Shown in pieces: positions 45,535 to 54,016 of a DNA stretch of 64,000 nt. Both the position numbers and the translations under genes were made by a program. Within the stretch, counting starts at the first letter, position 1, and each line of letters begins with the position of its first letter. The notes below the pieces were generated by a model that had not been told where the DNA came from, did not search any database, and saw only the letters and a program-made list of their open reading frames with translations. The DNA is from CBDCZY01 sp965224745 (GTDB lineage Bacteria > Pseudomonadota > Gammaproteobacteria > Methylococcales > Methylomonadaceae), in NCBI GenBank assembly GCA_965224745.1, contig CBDCZY010000004.1, positions 186,001 to 250,000 of the forward strand, written 5' to 3'.

Positions 45535-45789
45535 ATGCGTCCTTCAAAAGTCCTACAAACGCATCGAGAACAGATACGATCAGTCGTTATGGCTCATCGA
45601 GCAATAAATGGCCACGTATTAGGATCTGTTGTTCACAGTGAAGATATTGATGAAAGTGATCTTGACTTACTTGTTGACTCAACACCTGAAACCTCCTTAA
45701 TGGTTATTGGCGCTATCCGTAATTTAGAAATTATTGGTGGAGCATGTCGGATTATTTTAAGGCAAATCTTTCTAAGAAAATGGCGCTAA
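45535..45789 (+). CDS. MntA-type nucleotidyltransferase fragment
   Basis: 84 residues from ATG 45535 (an in-frame TTG lies at 45514). The 'GSVVHSEDIDESDLDLLVD' string is the minimal nucleotidyltransferase signature GSxxxGxxxxxSDxDLLVD. The C-terminal third is degenerate and short compared with usual MntA proteins (about 95-100), and no HepT partner follows. It is probably a decaying or orphan antitoxin-type gene. Confidence 0.6.
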   Translation: MRPSKVLQTHREQIRSVVMAHRAINGHVLGSVVHSEDIDESDLDLLVDSTPETSLMVIGAIRNLEIIGGACRIILRQIFLRKWR

Positions 45790-45835
45790 TAAACACCCGT
45801 TGTTCCAGACTAAAGTCTGCTAAAATCTTTCGGCA

Positions 45836-46555
45836 ATGAGAAAAACCAAGTCTTTTCTAATAATGAGATACAGTTTTCATGGCTTAGTTTTAACCATGGT
45901 GCTGCTATTTTCCTTCACCTCGTTGGCGCTGGCCCATGGCGTTGATGCCAACACCAAACAGTTTTTACTGCAAAACCAGGGGGTAGCGGTTGGGCCGTTT
46001 TTGTATATTGGCGCGAAACATATGGTGACGGGTTATGATCATTTGCTGTTTTTGCTAGGGGTCATTTTCTTTTTATTTCGTACTCGGGATATTTTGCTTT
46101 ATGTGAGCTTGTTTACGCTGGGGCATAGCCTGACGTTGCTTTTTGGGGTCTTGGAAAATATAACGGTCAACCCCTATCTCATTGATGCGATCATTGGGAT
46201 ATCGGTGGTTTATAAAGGGTTTGATAACCTGGGCGGTTTTCAACGTTTGTTTGGTTTTCAACCGAATACCAAAGCGGCCGTTTTGATTTTCGGCCTGTTT
46301 CACGGTTTTGGTCTGGCAACCAAGTTGCAGGATTTTTCATTACCAGAACATGCGCTATGGAAAAACTTGCTGGCCTTTAACGTTGGCGTTGAACTAGGTC
46401 AAGTTTTGGCTTTATTGTTTATTGTGATGGTACTGAATTTTTGGCGCCGATTTAACAGCTATTATGGTTTTTCGGTGGTTATTAATACGCTGCTGATGAG
46501 CGGTGGTTTAATTTTGTTTGGCTATCAAATGGCCGGCTATGTGCTGGATGTGTAA
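45836..46555 (+). CDS. HupE/UreJ-family membrane protein
   Basis: 239 residues (a second ATG at 45863 is possible). A signal-like N-terminus is followed by six or seven helices. The family hallmarks 'GAKHMVTGYDHLLFLLGVIFF', interrupted here after 20 residues, 'SLFTLGHSLTLLFG' and 'LFHGFGLA' carry the conserved histidines thought to bind nickel or cobalt. It is followed after 5 bp by its usual anchor-protein partner. Metal specificity is unknown. Confidence 0.85.
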   Translation: MRKTKSFLIMRYSFHGLVLTMVLLFSFTSLALAHGVDANTKQFLLQNQGVAVGPFLYIGAKHMVTGYDHLLFLLGVIFFLFRTRDILLYVSLFTLGHSLTLLFGVLENITVNPYLIDAIIGISVVYKGFDNLGGFQRLFGFQPNTKAAVLIFGLFHGFGLATKLQDFSLPEHALWKNLLAFNVGVELGQVLALLFIVMVLNFWRRFNSYYGFSVVINTLLMSGGLILFGYQMAGYVLDV

Positions 46556-46560
46556 TCGCT

Positions 46561-47109
46561 ATGTATGATTCAAATGTACCTGTGCAATCTTTAAAAACGC
46601 TTTCGATCAGTATGATCTGCGCGGTTCTGTTGGCGTTTATGATCCTGGTGGTTGTGGTTGGTCCAGCAGAATACGGTATTGATCCAACCGGTTTAGGTAA
46701 AAAAATGGGCCTGACCGTTTTAGCCAAACCGCTTCAACAACAAGAGGCAAAAAAGGCAGTAGCCTGTCCAACAGGAGAGCAAATAGAAAACTGGTCGGAT
46801 GTGGTAATAATTACGGTACCACCTGCTTCCGGTTTGGAATATAAATTTCAGCTACAGCAAGATGCCGAGCTGACTTATACATGGTCTACCGATGGCGGCG
46901 AATTGTATTTCGACTTTCATGGCGAGCCAGCAGGTGATACGAGCGGTTATTTCAAAAGCTACAAAGAAACAACAGACAGTCAATCCAAAGGTACTCTAGC
47001 AGCTCCGTTTACCGGCATTCACGGTTGGTATTGGGAAAATAAATCGCAAAACCCTGTGCAAGTCACTCTTAAGACCAAAGGCCAGTACCAAATAAAAGGG
47101 TTAATATAG
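46561..47109 (+). CDS. Membrane-anchored protein partner of HupE
   Basis: 182 residues with one N-terminal membrane helix (about 15-38) and a periplasmic domain with 'PPASGLEYKFQLQQDAELTY', 'DFHGEP' and 'GIHGWYWENKSQNPVQVTL'. Proteins of this type are commonly found next to hupE-like genes. It starts 5 bp after that gene, so they form an operon. Role unknown. Confidence 0.8.
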   Translation: MYDSNVPVQSLKTLSISMICAVLLAFMILVVVVGPAEYGIDPTGLGKKMGLTVLAKPLQQQEAKKAVACPTGEQIENWSDVVIITVPPASGLEYKFQLQQDAELTYTWSTDGGELYFDFHGEPAGDTSGYFKSYKETTDSQSKGTLAAPFTGIHGWYWENKSQNPVQVTLKTKGQYQIKGLI

Positions 47110-47155
47110 TGCTGTTATTTTTAGAAGCTCAAAGGATGAAATTCAGCTAAGTCCC

Positions 47156-47476
47156 TTACCCAATACGATAAGGTTCCAATTCAATTGATTCGACATGTTT
47201 GCCTAACGTCACAATTATTCCGTTATAGCGATCTTCTCCAGTTGCTGTAAATTCGAATAAATACGAACGCCAAGCCCTTAACTTCCCGTTTTTATCCCGT
47301 TTTAGCCAGAGCGCTTTCAAGGCCACATAGCCATCCAGTAACTGAACATCCATTTTTTCACAGTAGGCTTTCGATGCCTTCAGCGCAATTTCCCTCACCT
47401 GAAGAGAATTAGACCAGTAAACCAGAAACCACAATAACAAAGCAATTATGACTAATTCTGAATAAGCAAATGACAC
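47156..47476 (-). CDS. DUF3301 family membrane protein
   Basis: 106 residues from a GTG at 47476, preceded by GAGGAA; the frame extends to 47551 without a ribosome site. One N-terminal helix ('LVIIALLLWFLVYWSNSL') is followed by the DUF3301 pattern 'REIALKASKAYCEK', 'LLDGYVALKALWLKRD' and C-terminal 'VESIELEPYRI'. Function unknown. Confidence 0.8.
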   Translation of the reverse strand: MSFAYSELVIIALLLWFLVYWSNSLQVREIALKASKAYCEKMDVQLLDGYVALKALWLKRDKNGKLRAWRSYLFEFTATGEDRYNGIIVTLGKHVESIELEPYRIG

Positions 47477-47650
47477 CTTTTCCTCACAAGTTACTTGATG
47501 ATAGCTGTTGATTGTACAACAGCTTTTCGTTACGAAGGAAAACTCAGTCACTGAAGTTTTAAGTCGTATTATTTAAGGTTAGACTTGAGACGACGCTGTT
47601 TTTTGGCATTAGCCTAAGGTACGCAGCGGGTGAAAGCCTAGCTCCTTAGC

Positions 47651-47926
47651 GTGATATTTAACGATATTCCTGCAAAGTGGTTTGTATCACTGCTGTTCTG
47701 CACTGTAATGGCCGCTGATCTATGTGCTCTTACTGCAGTACAAATGGCAACCGCTCCTAATCAAGACAAAAAGGTATCTGCGTCAGAAAATATGACGACT
47801 TGCGACAATGCAGTTGTAGGTAATGTTGGTGGTTTTGCTTTGTGTGCGTTCTTGAGTTCAGGAGCATCAGGCGATACAATCAAGTCAACGACCTGTAAGG
47901 AGTGTGATATTTATCCAGGGCGTTAA
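47651..47926 (+). CDS. Small secreted Cys-containing protein, degenerate paralogue of the 48008 product
   Basis: 91 residues. 'MAADLCALTAVQMATAPNQDKKV' aligns with 'TAADFHALSAVQPAPSPIQDEEL' of the next gene, and a Cys and Gly-rich stretch follows in both. The start is poorly supported: no ribosome site, and the signal peptide is shorter. It may be a decaying copy. Function unknown. Confidence 0.45.
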   Translation: MIFNDIPAKWFVSLLFCTVMAADLCALTAVQMATAPNQDKKVSASENMTTCDNAVVGNVGGFALCAFLSSGASGDTIKSTTCKECDIYPGR

Positions 47927-48007
47927 CCAATTTTTCCAGGTTCATAGCCAGGTCACCAGGGTGGGCGAGGAACCCCATCATTATTTTATTAATTCAGGAG
48001 ATAAACA

Positions 48008-48304
48008 ATGAAAAAAGTAACTTTATTTGTCAGTGCGTTAACAATCGTAATGCTGTCTAGCGTTGCAACGGCCGCTGATTTTCATGCTCTTTCTGCCGTA
48101 CAACCAGCTCCCTCTCCTATTCAGGACGAGGAGCTATTTGCCATTGAAGGTGGTGCGATTTGTCAGTTTCAAACGGCAGGTGGCGGTTTGAGTGTGTGCG
48201 ATATAATTGCTGCATGGCCCATTGTTGAAGTGACCTCAAACGCTTTTTTTGCTGCTGATAATGGACTTGCCATGTCACCCGGACAGTTCCTGCAGATACA
48301 ATAA
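48008..48304 (+). CDS. Small secreted protein with embedded GG motif and two cysteines
   Basis: 98 residues with a clear Sec signal peptide (cleavage after 'ATA', about residue 23) and AGGAG before the ATG. The mature part reads 'ADFHALSAVQPAPSPIQDEE' and then 'LFAIEGGAIC', which resembles a double-glycine processing site, followed by a short Gly-rich region with a second Cys. I do not recognise a named family. It may be a peptide toxin or signal, but that is a guess. Confidence 0.7.
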   Translation: MKKVTLFVSALTIVMLSSVATAADFHALSAVQPAPSPIQDEELFAIEGGAICQFQTAGGGLSVCDIIAAWPIVEVTSNAFFAADNGLAMSPGQFLQIQ

Positions 48305-48347
48305 GTATCTACCTTATGTATATGACAAAAATATCAGTCCATTGCTA

Positions 48348-48497
48348 AGGAGTGAATACTATCCGAATCTTGACTGGTCTTTTTTCCGTCTTCGACGTTG
48401 TAGAAACAGTTCCGTAGCTTGCTATGCGCCTGTTTCTACGCATTGAATACGAACAACAATCCTGCGCCAAACTTTTCCGGATAGTATCCTCACTCCT
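48348..48497. repeat. 150-bp nested inverted repeat
   Basis: Outer arms 48348-48365 (AGGAGTGAATACTATCCG) and 48478-48497 (CGGATAGTATCCTCACTCCT) are complements except for two inserted bases. An inner 10-bp pair, GTAGAAACAG/CTGTTTCTAC, lies at 48400-48409 and 48430-48439. It is non-coding and may be a mobile palindromic unit. Confidence 0.6.
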
Positions 48498-48501
48498 AAG
48501 A

Positions 48502-48674
48502 CAGGGCTAATTTGTTCTAGCCGGTAAGTTATTGATTTATTTTTAATATCATTCACGGAAATTTTATATCATATTGAAAATAAAAGATATTTTATATGAC
48601 ATTGTTAATTCATTCAGATGATAGGTCTATGCTCCTGAATTTAAGGCTTTGCTCGATAGAACAAATTAGCCCTG
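48502..48674. mobile_element. Second MITE-like element with 18-bp perfect terminal repeats
   Basis: CAGGGCTAATTTGTTCTA (48502-48519) and its exact complement at 48657-48674 bound 173 bp of AT-rich non-coding DNA. The 8-mer ACTCCTAA lies near both ends (48492-48499 and 48675-48682), offset by 2 bp on the left. The ends are unrelated to the 172-bp MITE family. Confidence 0.6.
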
Positions 48675-48929
48675 ACTCCTAAAGACCCCAGAAGTTACAG
48701 CGTTTGGAGGAATCGGGTACAGCAGCGTAATCAATCGCTTCGTCGTCTTTTTCGAGTGGGCATCCCGATTCGCAATGACAGTATAGGTTAGAGGTAGGTC
48801 TGGATTCTGCTAAACTGCTGTAGCTGACTTAAGATGGCTTGGGTAGAAGCCATCCTCAGTCACGGTTGATTATTTTCGACCACTATGTTACTTTCCGCCG
48901 TTAGTCATGTAACAAAGGGCGTCTAAATA

Positions 48930-50747
48930 ATGAAACTAAAAACCTTAATCATATTACTGCTTTTATCCACAAGCTCCTATGCTGTGGATCTAGAATATAC
49001 CATTACTCCCTTAGGCACCTTGGAAGGAGGTGTCTCTTCTGAAGCCAATGATATCAATATTAATGGTCAAATTGTTGGAACCTCTAAGCTTGAAAATGGA
49101 TCAACTCGCGCTTTTTTGTCTGAAATAACCGAGAATGGCAGAGTTACGATTGACATTGGCACTTTGCCGACTCCATCAGTAACTTTTAACAAAATCACAA
49201 TGCCTCGTGCTATTAATGATGCTGGACAAATTGTTGGACAATATGGCGGAGGCTTTAGCTCTGCTCGTGCATTTTTGTCTGAAGACCTTGGTGAAGGTCG
49301 ATTCATGCTTGATTTGGGAACATTGGGTGGTGAGGGTTCCACTTCTGCAACTGATATAAACAATAACGGACAAATTACAGGAGAAAGCAAAACGTTGAGT
49401 GGTCTGCAGCGTGCATTTTTAACCAGTGATACTAGTAACGGACGAGTTATGATCGACTTGGGTACTTACGAAACAGACGAGTCCGCAGCGAGTTCAATAA
49501 ACAACTTAGGACAAGTGGTTGCTTTTGGTTGGAGTGGTCCAAGGCACAGACCATCAACAAGACACGATTTTTTATCTATAAAAACTGGCAACGATAGAGT
49601 TAATGTGCAGCCATTTGAAGTTGGCACTACGATAAGTCAAATAAATAACCTTGGTCAAATTTTAGTAAAAAAGCTCGGGCTACCCTATCTGGCTACCGAA
49701 ACCGAAAATGGCCAAGAGTTGCTTCAATTAAATGGTTTTCTGCGTTTTTTTAGCGCTAGAACCTTCATCAGGGGTATGAACGATTCGACAGAAGTTGTTG
49801 GATATAATATCGACGATGGCGCTTTTTTATACAGCAACGATAATACCTATTTGCTGATGGATTTAATTACCAATAATACTGGCGATTGGTCAAGTTTGGA
49901 TGTTGCAACGGCCATCAACAATCTAGGGCAAATTGTCGGATATGGAACTTATAATAATCAAAAAACGGCCTTTTTATTGGTTCCTGTTACACCTGTTGTA
50001 TCTACGACCTGCGAGTTAGGTTCTGACCCTCAGATTATAAATGCCGGAGAAGGAGTTCCTCTCTGGTGGTGGACACAAGGTGGAAATAACCTGCCTATAC
50101 TCAATAATGGTATAGGCCAAGTGGACGAATATGAAGGTTATGAATGGGTTTATCCAACTGAAACAACAACCTACAAAATGTCGGTAAATGGACGAGGGGG
50201 ACAGGCAACGTGTGAGACGACCATCGTCGTGGAAGGCGTAATCGATCCCGTTCCTCCGCTTTGTGCCTTGGGCGCAGACCCACAAACCATTAGAGCGGGT
50301 GATGATGTACCGTTGTGGTGGTGGTTCCAGGATAGCGTTATAACAGCTAATATTGATAATCAAATCGGCTCTGTAGGAGATTTTCAAGGTTACAAATGGG
50401 TACAACCCACCGAAACTACAACTTACACCATGACCGTAGAGAATGGTGGAGGAACCACAGGTACTTGTGAAACAACCATTGAGGTGGAAGGGGAAACTGA
50501 TCCTACATTGCCTATTTGTACCATTGGTACTTATCACCAAGTGCTTGGGCCAAACGAAAGAACCACCGTCTGGTGGTGGACACCTGATGAATTTGATAGG
50601 ATCGATATCCTTCCTGTTTTGGGAAGAGTTGAGAATTCTCAAGGCACATTCCCAGAGCTTAGATTTTCCGAAACCACTACTATTAGAATGACTGTACAGG
50701 CCAGAGGAAGGTCTGGGTTCTGTGAAACTACTGTGGTAGTCGAGTAG
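48930..50747 (+). CDS. Secreted HAF-repeat protein with three Trp-rich C-terminal repeats
   Basis: 605 residues, signal peptide about 18. The N-terminal part (about 22-350) has HAF-type repeats, e.g. 'LGTLGGEGSTSATDINNNGQ' and 'AFL' strings. The C-terminal part has three about 75-residue units starting 'C(E/A)LG(S/A)DPQ' or 'CTIGTYHQ', each with a WWW motif ('PLWWWTQG', 'PLWWWFQD', 'TVWWWTPD'), a 'ETTTYKM'-like strand and a 'CETT(I/V)VVE' end. Probably an extracellular or surface protein. The C-terminal repeats resemble Ig-like units, but I do not recognise a named family. Confidence 0.82.
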   Translation: MKLKTLIILLLLSTSSYAVDLEYTITPLGTLEGGVSSEANDININGQIVGTSKLENGSTRAFLSEITENGRVTIDIGTLPTPSVTFNKITMPRAINDAGQIVGQYGGGFSSARAFLSEDLGEGRFMLDLGTLGGEGSTSATDINNNGQITGESKTLSGLQRAFLTSDTSNGRVMIDLGTYETDESAASSINNLGQVVAFGWSGPRHRPSTRHDFLSIKTGNDRVNVQPFEVGTTISQINNLGQILVKKLGLPYLATETENGQELLQLNGFLRFFSARTFIRGMNDSTEVVGYNIDDGAFLYSNDNTYLLMDLITNNTGDWSSLDVATAINNLGQIVGYGTYNNQKTAFLLVPVTPVVSTTCELGSDPQIINAGEGVPLWWWTQGGNNLPILNNGIGQVDEYEGYEWVYPTETTTYKMSVNGRGGQATCETTIVVEGVIDPVPPLCALGADPQTIRAGDDVPLWWWFQDSVITANIDNQIGSVGDFQGYKWVQPTETTTYTMTVENGGGTTGTCETTIEVEGETDPTLPICTIGTYHQVLGPNERTTVWWWTPDEFDRIDILPVLGRVENSQGTFPELRFSETTTIRMTVQARGRSGFCETTVVVE

Positions 50748-50774
50748 ATATATCTCGGCCTCCCCCCCCCTGGC

Positions 50775-50806
50775 AGCCCCCTGCACACTTGAATGTACAG
50801 GGGGCT
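50775..50806. terminator. Hairpin after the HAF gene
   Basis: Arms 'AGCCCCCTG' and 'CAGGGGGCT' close a GC-rich stem between convergent genes (HAF gene and HD-GYP gene). There is no T-run, so strength is uncertain. Confidence 0.55.
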
Positions 50807-50892
50807 CTCCGTGCTACCAAGCGCAGAGAGGCTTAATGGAATAGGTTTTTGTCGTACTATTTATAATGTTCTAGAAAATTTCGAGTGATGCT

Positions 50893-51945
50893 TTAACCTC
50901 TTAAAATCTCGGCGAATTCGTCTATGTTTGTCAGTAAAATATCGATCAAATCTGGATCGAACTGGGTTCCCTTGTGCGCTTTCATGTAATCGACAGCTTC
51001 ATCGAACAACCAGGCAGCTTTGTAGCATCTTTTATGTGTTAAAGCATCTAAAACATCAGCCACAGCCACGATACGGCCATAAATATGGATTTCATCACCT
51101 TTTAACCCCCTGGGATAGCCTTTACCATCCCAGCGCTCGTGGTGTTCATGAGAAATAATGGCGGCAGCCATCATTAATTTTCGTTGGGAGGAGCGCAGTA
51201 ATTGATAAGCATTGGTGGTGTGTTGCTTCATGATTGCAAATTCATCAGGGGTATACTTACCCGGTTTATGTAGAATTTCATGTGGCACCATCATCTTCCC
51301 AATATCATGCATCGGAGCAGCATCAAAAATAGTATCAGCATCTTCTTGATTCAAATGATACATAGCCAGCAACCTGGAAAGTTCTGCCATTCGCTTGATA
51401 TGCTTTCCGGTTTCATCTGATGTGGCTTCCATTAACTCAGTCAGCACATAAATCATTTCCTTTTGGTTGCCTTCAAGCTCAGTTAACAACCGAATCTTTT
51501 CATACTTAACCTTGGTTTCCAGGTTTATATTTTGTTGTTTTAGAAATAGCTTGGCATGGTACAGGTGAATATGATTTTTTACTCGAGCTAACAATTCGTT
51601 TGGATGAAAAGGTTTGGTAATGTAATCTACAGCGCCGCTCTCAAATCCTTTAGTGATTGAATCAGCATCAATCCTGGCGGTTAAAAAAATGACGGGTACT
51701 TCATGCCAGCGAGGAGTTGATTGTAATTGCTTACATACTTCATAACCCTCTATGCCCGGCATCATTACATCTAACAGAATCAGGTCAAATTCCACGTCGT
51801 CTTTTTCAAGAATTTCCAGCGCCTTTTGCCCACTATCGGCGAAGGAAAACTCATAGTTATCCTCCCGCAAAATGCTCATGGCGACCTGAATATTGTCAGC
51901 TACATCATCGACGATTAGAATTTTACTGGTGTATTTGACAGTCAT
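50893..51945 (-). CDS. Response regulator with HD-GYP phosphodiesterase output
   Basis: 350 residues. The receiver domain (about 8-125) has the phosphorylatable Asp in 'LILLDVMMPG' (about residue 58) and the conserved Lys in 'YITKPF'. A linker helix leads to an HD-GYP domain (about 165-340) with 'MHDIGK', 'HHERWDGKGYPRGLKGDEI' and 'RIVAVADVLDAL'. It should degrade cyclic di-GMP when activated. No sensor kinase lies next to it. Confidence 0.93.
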   Translation of the reverse strand: MTVKYTSKILIVDDVADNIQVAMSILREDNYEFSFADSGQKALEILEKDDVEFDLILLDVMMPGIEGYEVCKQLQSTPRWHEVPVIFLTARIDADSITKGFESGAVDYITKPFHPNELLARVKNHIHLYHAKLFLKQQNINLETKVKYEKIRLLTELEGNQKEMIYVLTELMEATSDETGKHIKRMAELSRLLAMYHLNQEDADTIFDAAPMHDIGKMMVPHEILHKPGKYTPDEFAIMKQHTTNAYQLLRSSQRKLMMAAAIISHEHHERWDGKGYPRGLKGDEIHIYGRIVAVADVLDALTHKRCYKAAWLFDEAVDYMKAHKGTQFDPDLIDILLTNIDEFAEILRG

Positions 51946-52209
51946 ACTAGCTTAAGATTTAAAATTTTCCTTCCCTTTCAACATCGTTATAGGCTAAAAA
52001 AAATTATTTGTAAAGCACCCTAAATTAATATTGATGACCATCCTGGTAAAAAGAATCATCAAACAGAATAATGAGCTGGGTGAGGCATCCCCTCAGTTGT
52101 TTTTAGGATAAACCCATTGAATATACAGCTTGATAGTTCAGGAAGTTCAAGCACAAAGTAATTAACTAATTCTATAGTGTCGGATGACATAATTCATTAT
52201 AAAATTGTT

Positions 52210-52737
52210 TCACTGTGTGAGTGCTTTTGCTCGAATCAGTTGTACCAAGCTTGCGCTCGAAGGTTTAAGGTCGGCCCAGTCAGTCGGCATGATCAGTTGG
52301 GCTAAGGTGGCCGTCGTCATTAATTTACCATCCGCTGTCCGTGGTGCATGCTGGCCTGCCAAATATTCCAGTAACGCGTCTAAACCTGGATTATGTCCTA
52401 CCAGCAACACTCTGTCGCCATATAAATCAGCCTCCCCTAACAAATAGAGCAGACTGTTTAAACTGGCTTCATAGATACGAGGATCAAGTTTTATGCTGCC
52501 AGGCTCAGTCAGCTCTTTAGCGACCCGCTGCGTTGTGGTAGCGGCTCTAAGGGCTGGTGAGGAAACTATTCGGTCTGGTTCCAGGTCGTGTTGCTGTAAC
52601 CATTGGCCGATTTGTTTAGCATTTCGTTTCCCACGACTATTCAGTGGGCGGTCAAAATCTGGCGTCTGATGGGTCCAGTCCGATTTACCGTGACGCAATA
52701 TCAGTAGTTCTCGGGGTTCAATAATCATGTCAGTCAT
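52210..52737 (-). CDS. sixA: SixA-like phosphohistidine phosphatase
   Basis: 175 residues of the histidine phosphatase superfamily. 'LLILRHGKSDW' gives the catalytic RHG, and 'SSPALRAATTTQRVA' and 'VLLVGHNPGLDALLEYLAG' give the second arginine and histidine. The small size and DFDRPLNSRG block match SixA. It is likely to act on phosphohistidine proteins in the cytoplasm. It stands 67 bp after the TonB operon's last gene on the same strand. Confidence 0.85.
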   Translation of the reverse strand: MTDMIIEPRELLILRHGKSDWTHQTPDFDRPLNSRGKRNAKQIGQWLQQHDLEPDRIVSSPALRAATTTQRVAKELTEPGSIKLDPRIYEASLNSLLYLLGEADLYGDRVLLVGHNPGLDALLEYLAGQHAPRTADGKLMTTATLAQLIMPTDWADLKPSSASLVQLIRAKALTQ

Positions 52738-52804
52738 GGTTCATTCTAAGCATCATTATGGGTTATGAACAGGTAAAAAACCTTAGACAGAGCTAAAAAG
52801 AGAC

Positions 52805-54016
52805 CTACCCCTCAGCCTTTTCGCCTGCAAGGTACTGCAGCCATTGGCGAGCCGCTTTGGTCGTTTTCTTATACTTTCCGGCTCGTTCAAACGCTTGTCG
52901 GGCTTGCTTCTTTTGTTGTAACTCGTAATGGCTCATACCCAGCAAAAGGTAGGTTTGGCCAGTATTCTTTATATCACCTTTTTGTATTGCTTTTTGCAAT
53001 GATGAGATGGCTTTCGCCCATTGTTCCTGTTGCACATATATATGCCCCAATCGGTGGTACAAATTGCCGCTTTTTGTAAGGCTGGATGCTTTTTCCAGTG
53101 CGACCACCGCCTGGTCGAATTCGCGTGCCTGAGTCCAGGCATTGGCCAAACGTTCCCAATATTTGACGTGACGTTTAATGCGGCCTTGGTCATATTCAAA
53201 TTGCATCAGTTCGGCGGCTTGAAAAGGTAATCCTGCATACAATAATAAATCTACCAAATTGAGCAATTCTTTTTCATTTTTGAGCAATCCTTTCTTATAA
53301 GCAAGCTGTTTGATGCTGGCTGCTTTTTTGTTTTGATTGAGCTGTTGATGAACCGAAGACAATCGGTTCCAGTACTCTGTTTTGTCAGGCACATGCTTAA
53401 GTAGGGTTGTCAGCACGGGAATCATCGCAGGATAATCATGCAATTCATAATGCAATGCCAATTCGAGTTGATACCAGGCTTCATTGATTTTTTTTGTCTG
53501 CCGATTGGCTTTTTTGGCATAAGTTAAAGCTGGGCGATATTGCTTTAATTGAGCATGAGCATTAGCGAGCAGAATATAGGCTCGCCCGTCCTTTGGGTTA
53601 TTGTTGCTGACCCACGGCTCCATTAACCTGATAGCTTTTTGGTACTGTTGCAAACCCAAATAGAGCTGCCCTAGGTCGTACATCGTTTGTTGCTGTTGGT
53701 CTTCGGGCAGTTTTTCCAGTGAAATACATTGCTCAAGCTTAACTGCGGCCTGTTTATAGTGACCTTGTAATGTATGAACATAAGCCAAACTTTTTAATAC
53801 TGTGGCTTCATCATAGGTTTGCTTTACGACACTGCCCAATAATCCTTGTAAAAGAGCTAGCGCCTCTTTATATGATTCTTTAGCCAGCAACTGTTCAGAT
53901 TTTTTGAGTTTTTTGTAAGTGACAGGTGAAACGGTTGCGCCTGTCTTTTTCGCCATGACTGTTGGCATGGTTCCCACTAGAATTAGTGCCAATAGCAGGC
54001 GACACAGCATCTTCAT
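52805..54016 (-). CDS. TPR protein of the TonB2-type operon
   Basis: 403 residues with a signal peptide and at least eight tetratricopeptide repeats ('ATVLKSLAYVHTLQGHYKQA', 'LYLGLQQYQKAIRLMEPW', 'LLGMSHYELQQKKQARQAF'). It overlaps the tonB gene by 4 bp. Such TPR proteins end the DUF3450-ExbB-ExbB-ExbD-TonB operons. A periplasmic assembly role is inferred. Confidence 0.85.
   Translation of the reverse strand: MKMLCRLLLALILVGTMPTVMAKKTGATVSPVTYKKLKKSEQLLAKESYKEALALLQGLLGSVVKQTYDEATVLKSLAYVHTLQGHYKQAAVKLEQCISLEKLPEDQQQQTMYDLGQLYLGLQQYQKAIRLMEPWVSNNNPKDGRAYILLANAHAQLKQYRPALTYAKKANRQTKKINEAWYQLELALHYELHDYPAMIPVLTTLLKHVPDKTEYWNRLSSVHQQLNQNKKAASIKQLAYKKGLLKNEKELLNLVDLLLYAGLPFQAAELMQFEYDQGRIKRHVKYWERLANAWTQAREFDQAVVALEKASSLTKSGNLYHRLGHIYVQQEQWAKAISSLQKAIQKGDIKNTGQTYLLLGMSHYELQQKKQARQAFERAGKYKKTTKAARQWLQYLAGEKAEG

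Larger units (their letters stand above)
48305..48929. other. Repeat-rich intergenic region
   Basis: 625 bp. It holds two inverted-repeat structures (48348-48497 and 48502-48674). The remainder, up to the HAF gene, has one small hairpin near 48834-48853 ('ATGGCTTGGGTAGAAGCCAT') and no gene. Confidence 0.6.

Noticed and set aside
47600..47650. Possible riboswitch-like hairpin before the first small Cys protein
   Set aside because: 'CTAAGG' and 'CCTTAG' can pair, but the sequence does not fit any riboswitch consensus I know.
48249..48446. Small plus-strand frame overlapping the Cys peptide gene end and the nested palindrome
   Set aside because: Mostly repeat sequence, no ribosome site, and out of frame with the clear 48008 gene.
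50016..50786. 256-codon minus-strand frame opposite the HAF gene
   Set aside because: Antisense to three regular repeats, which explains the open frame; no export or family signal.
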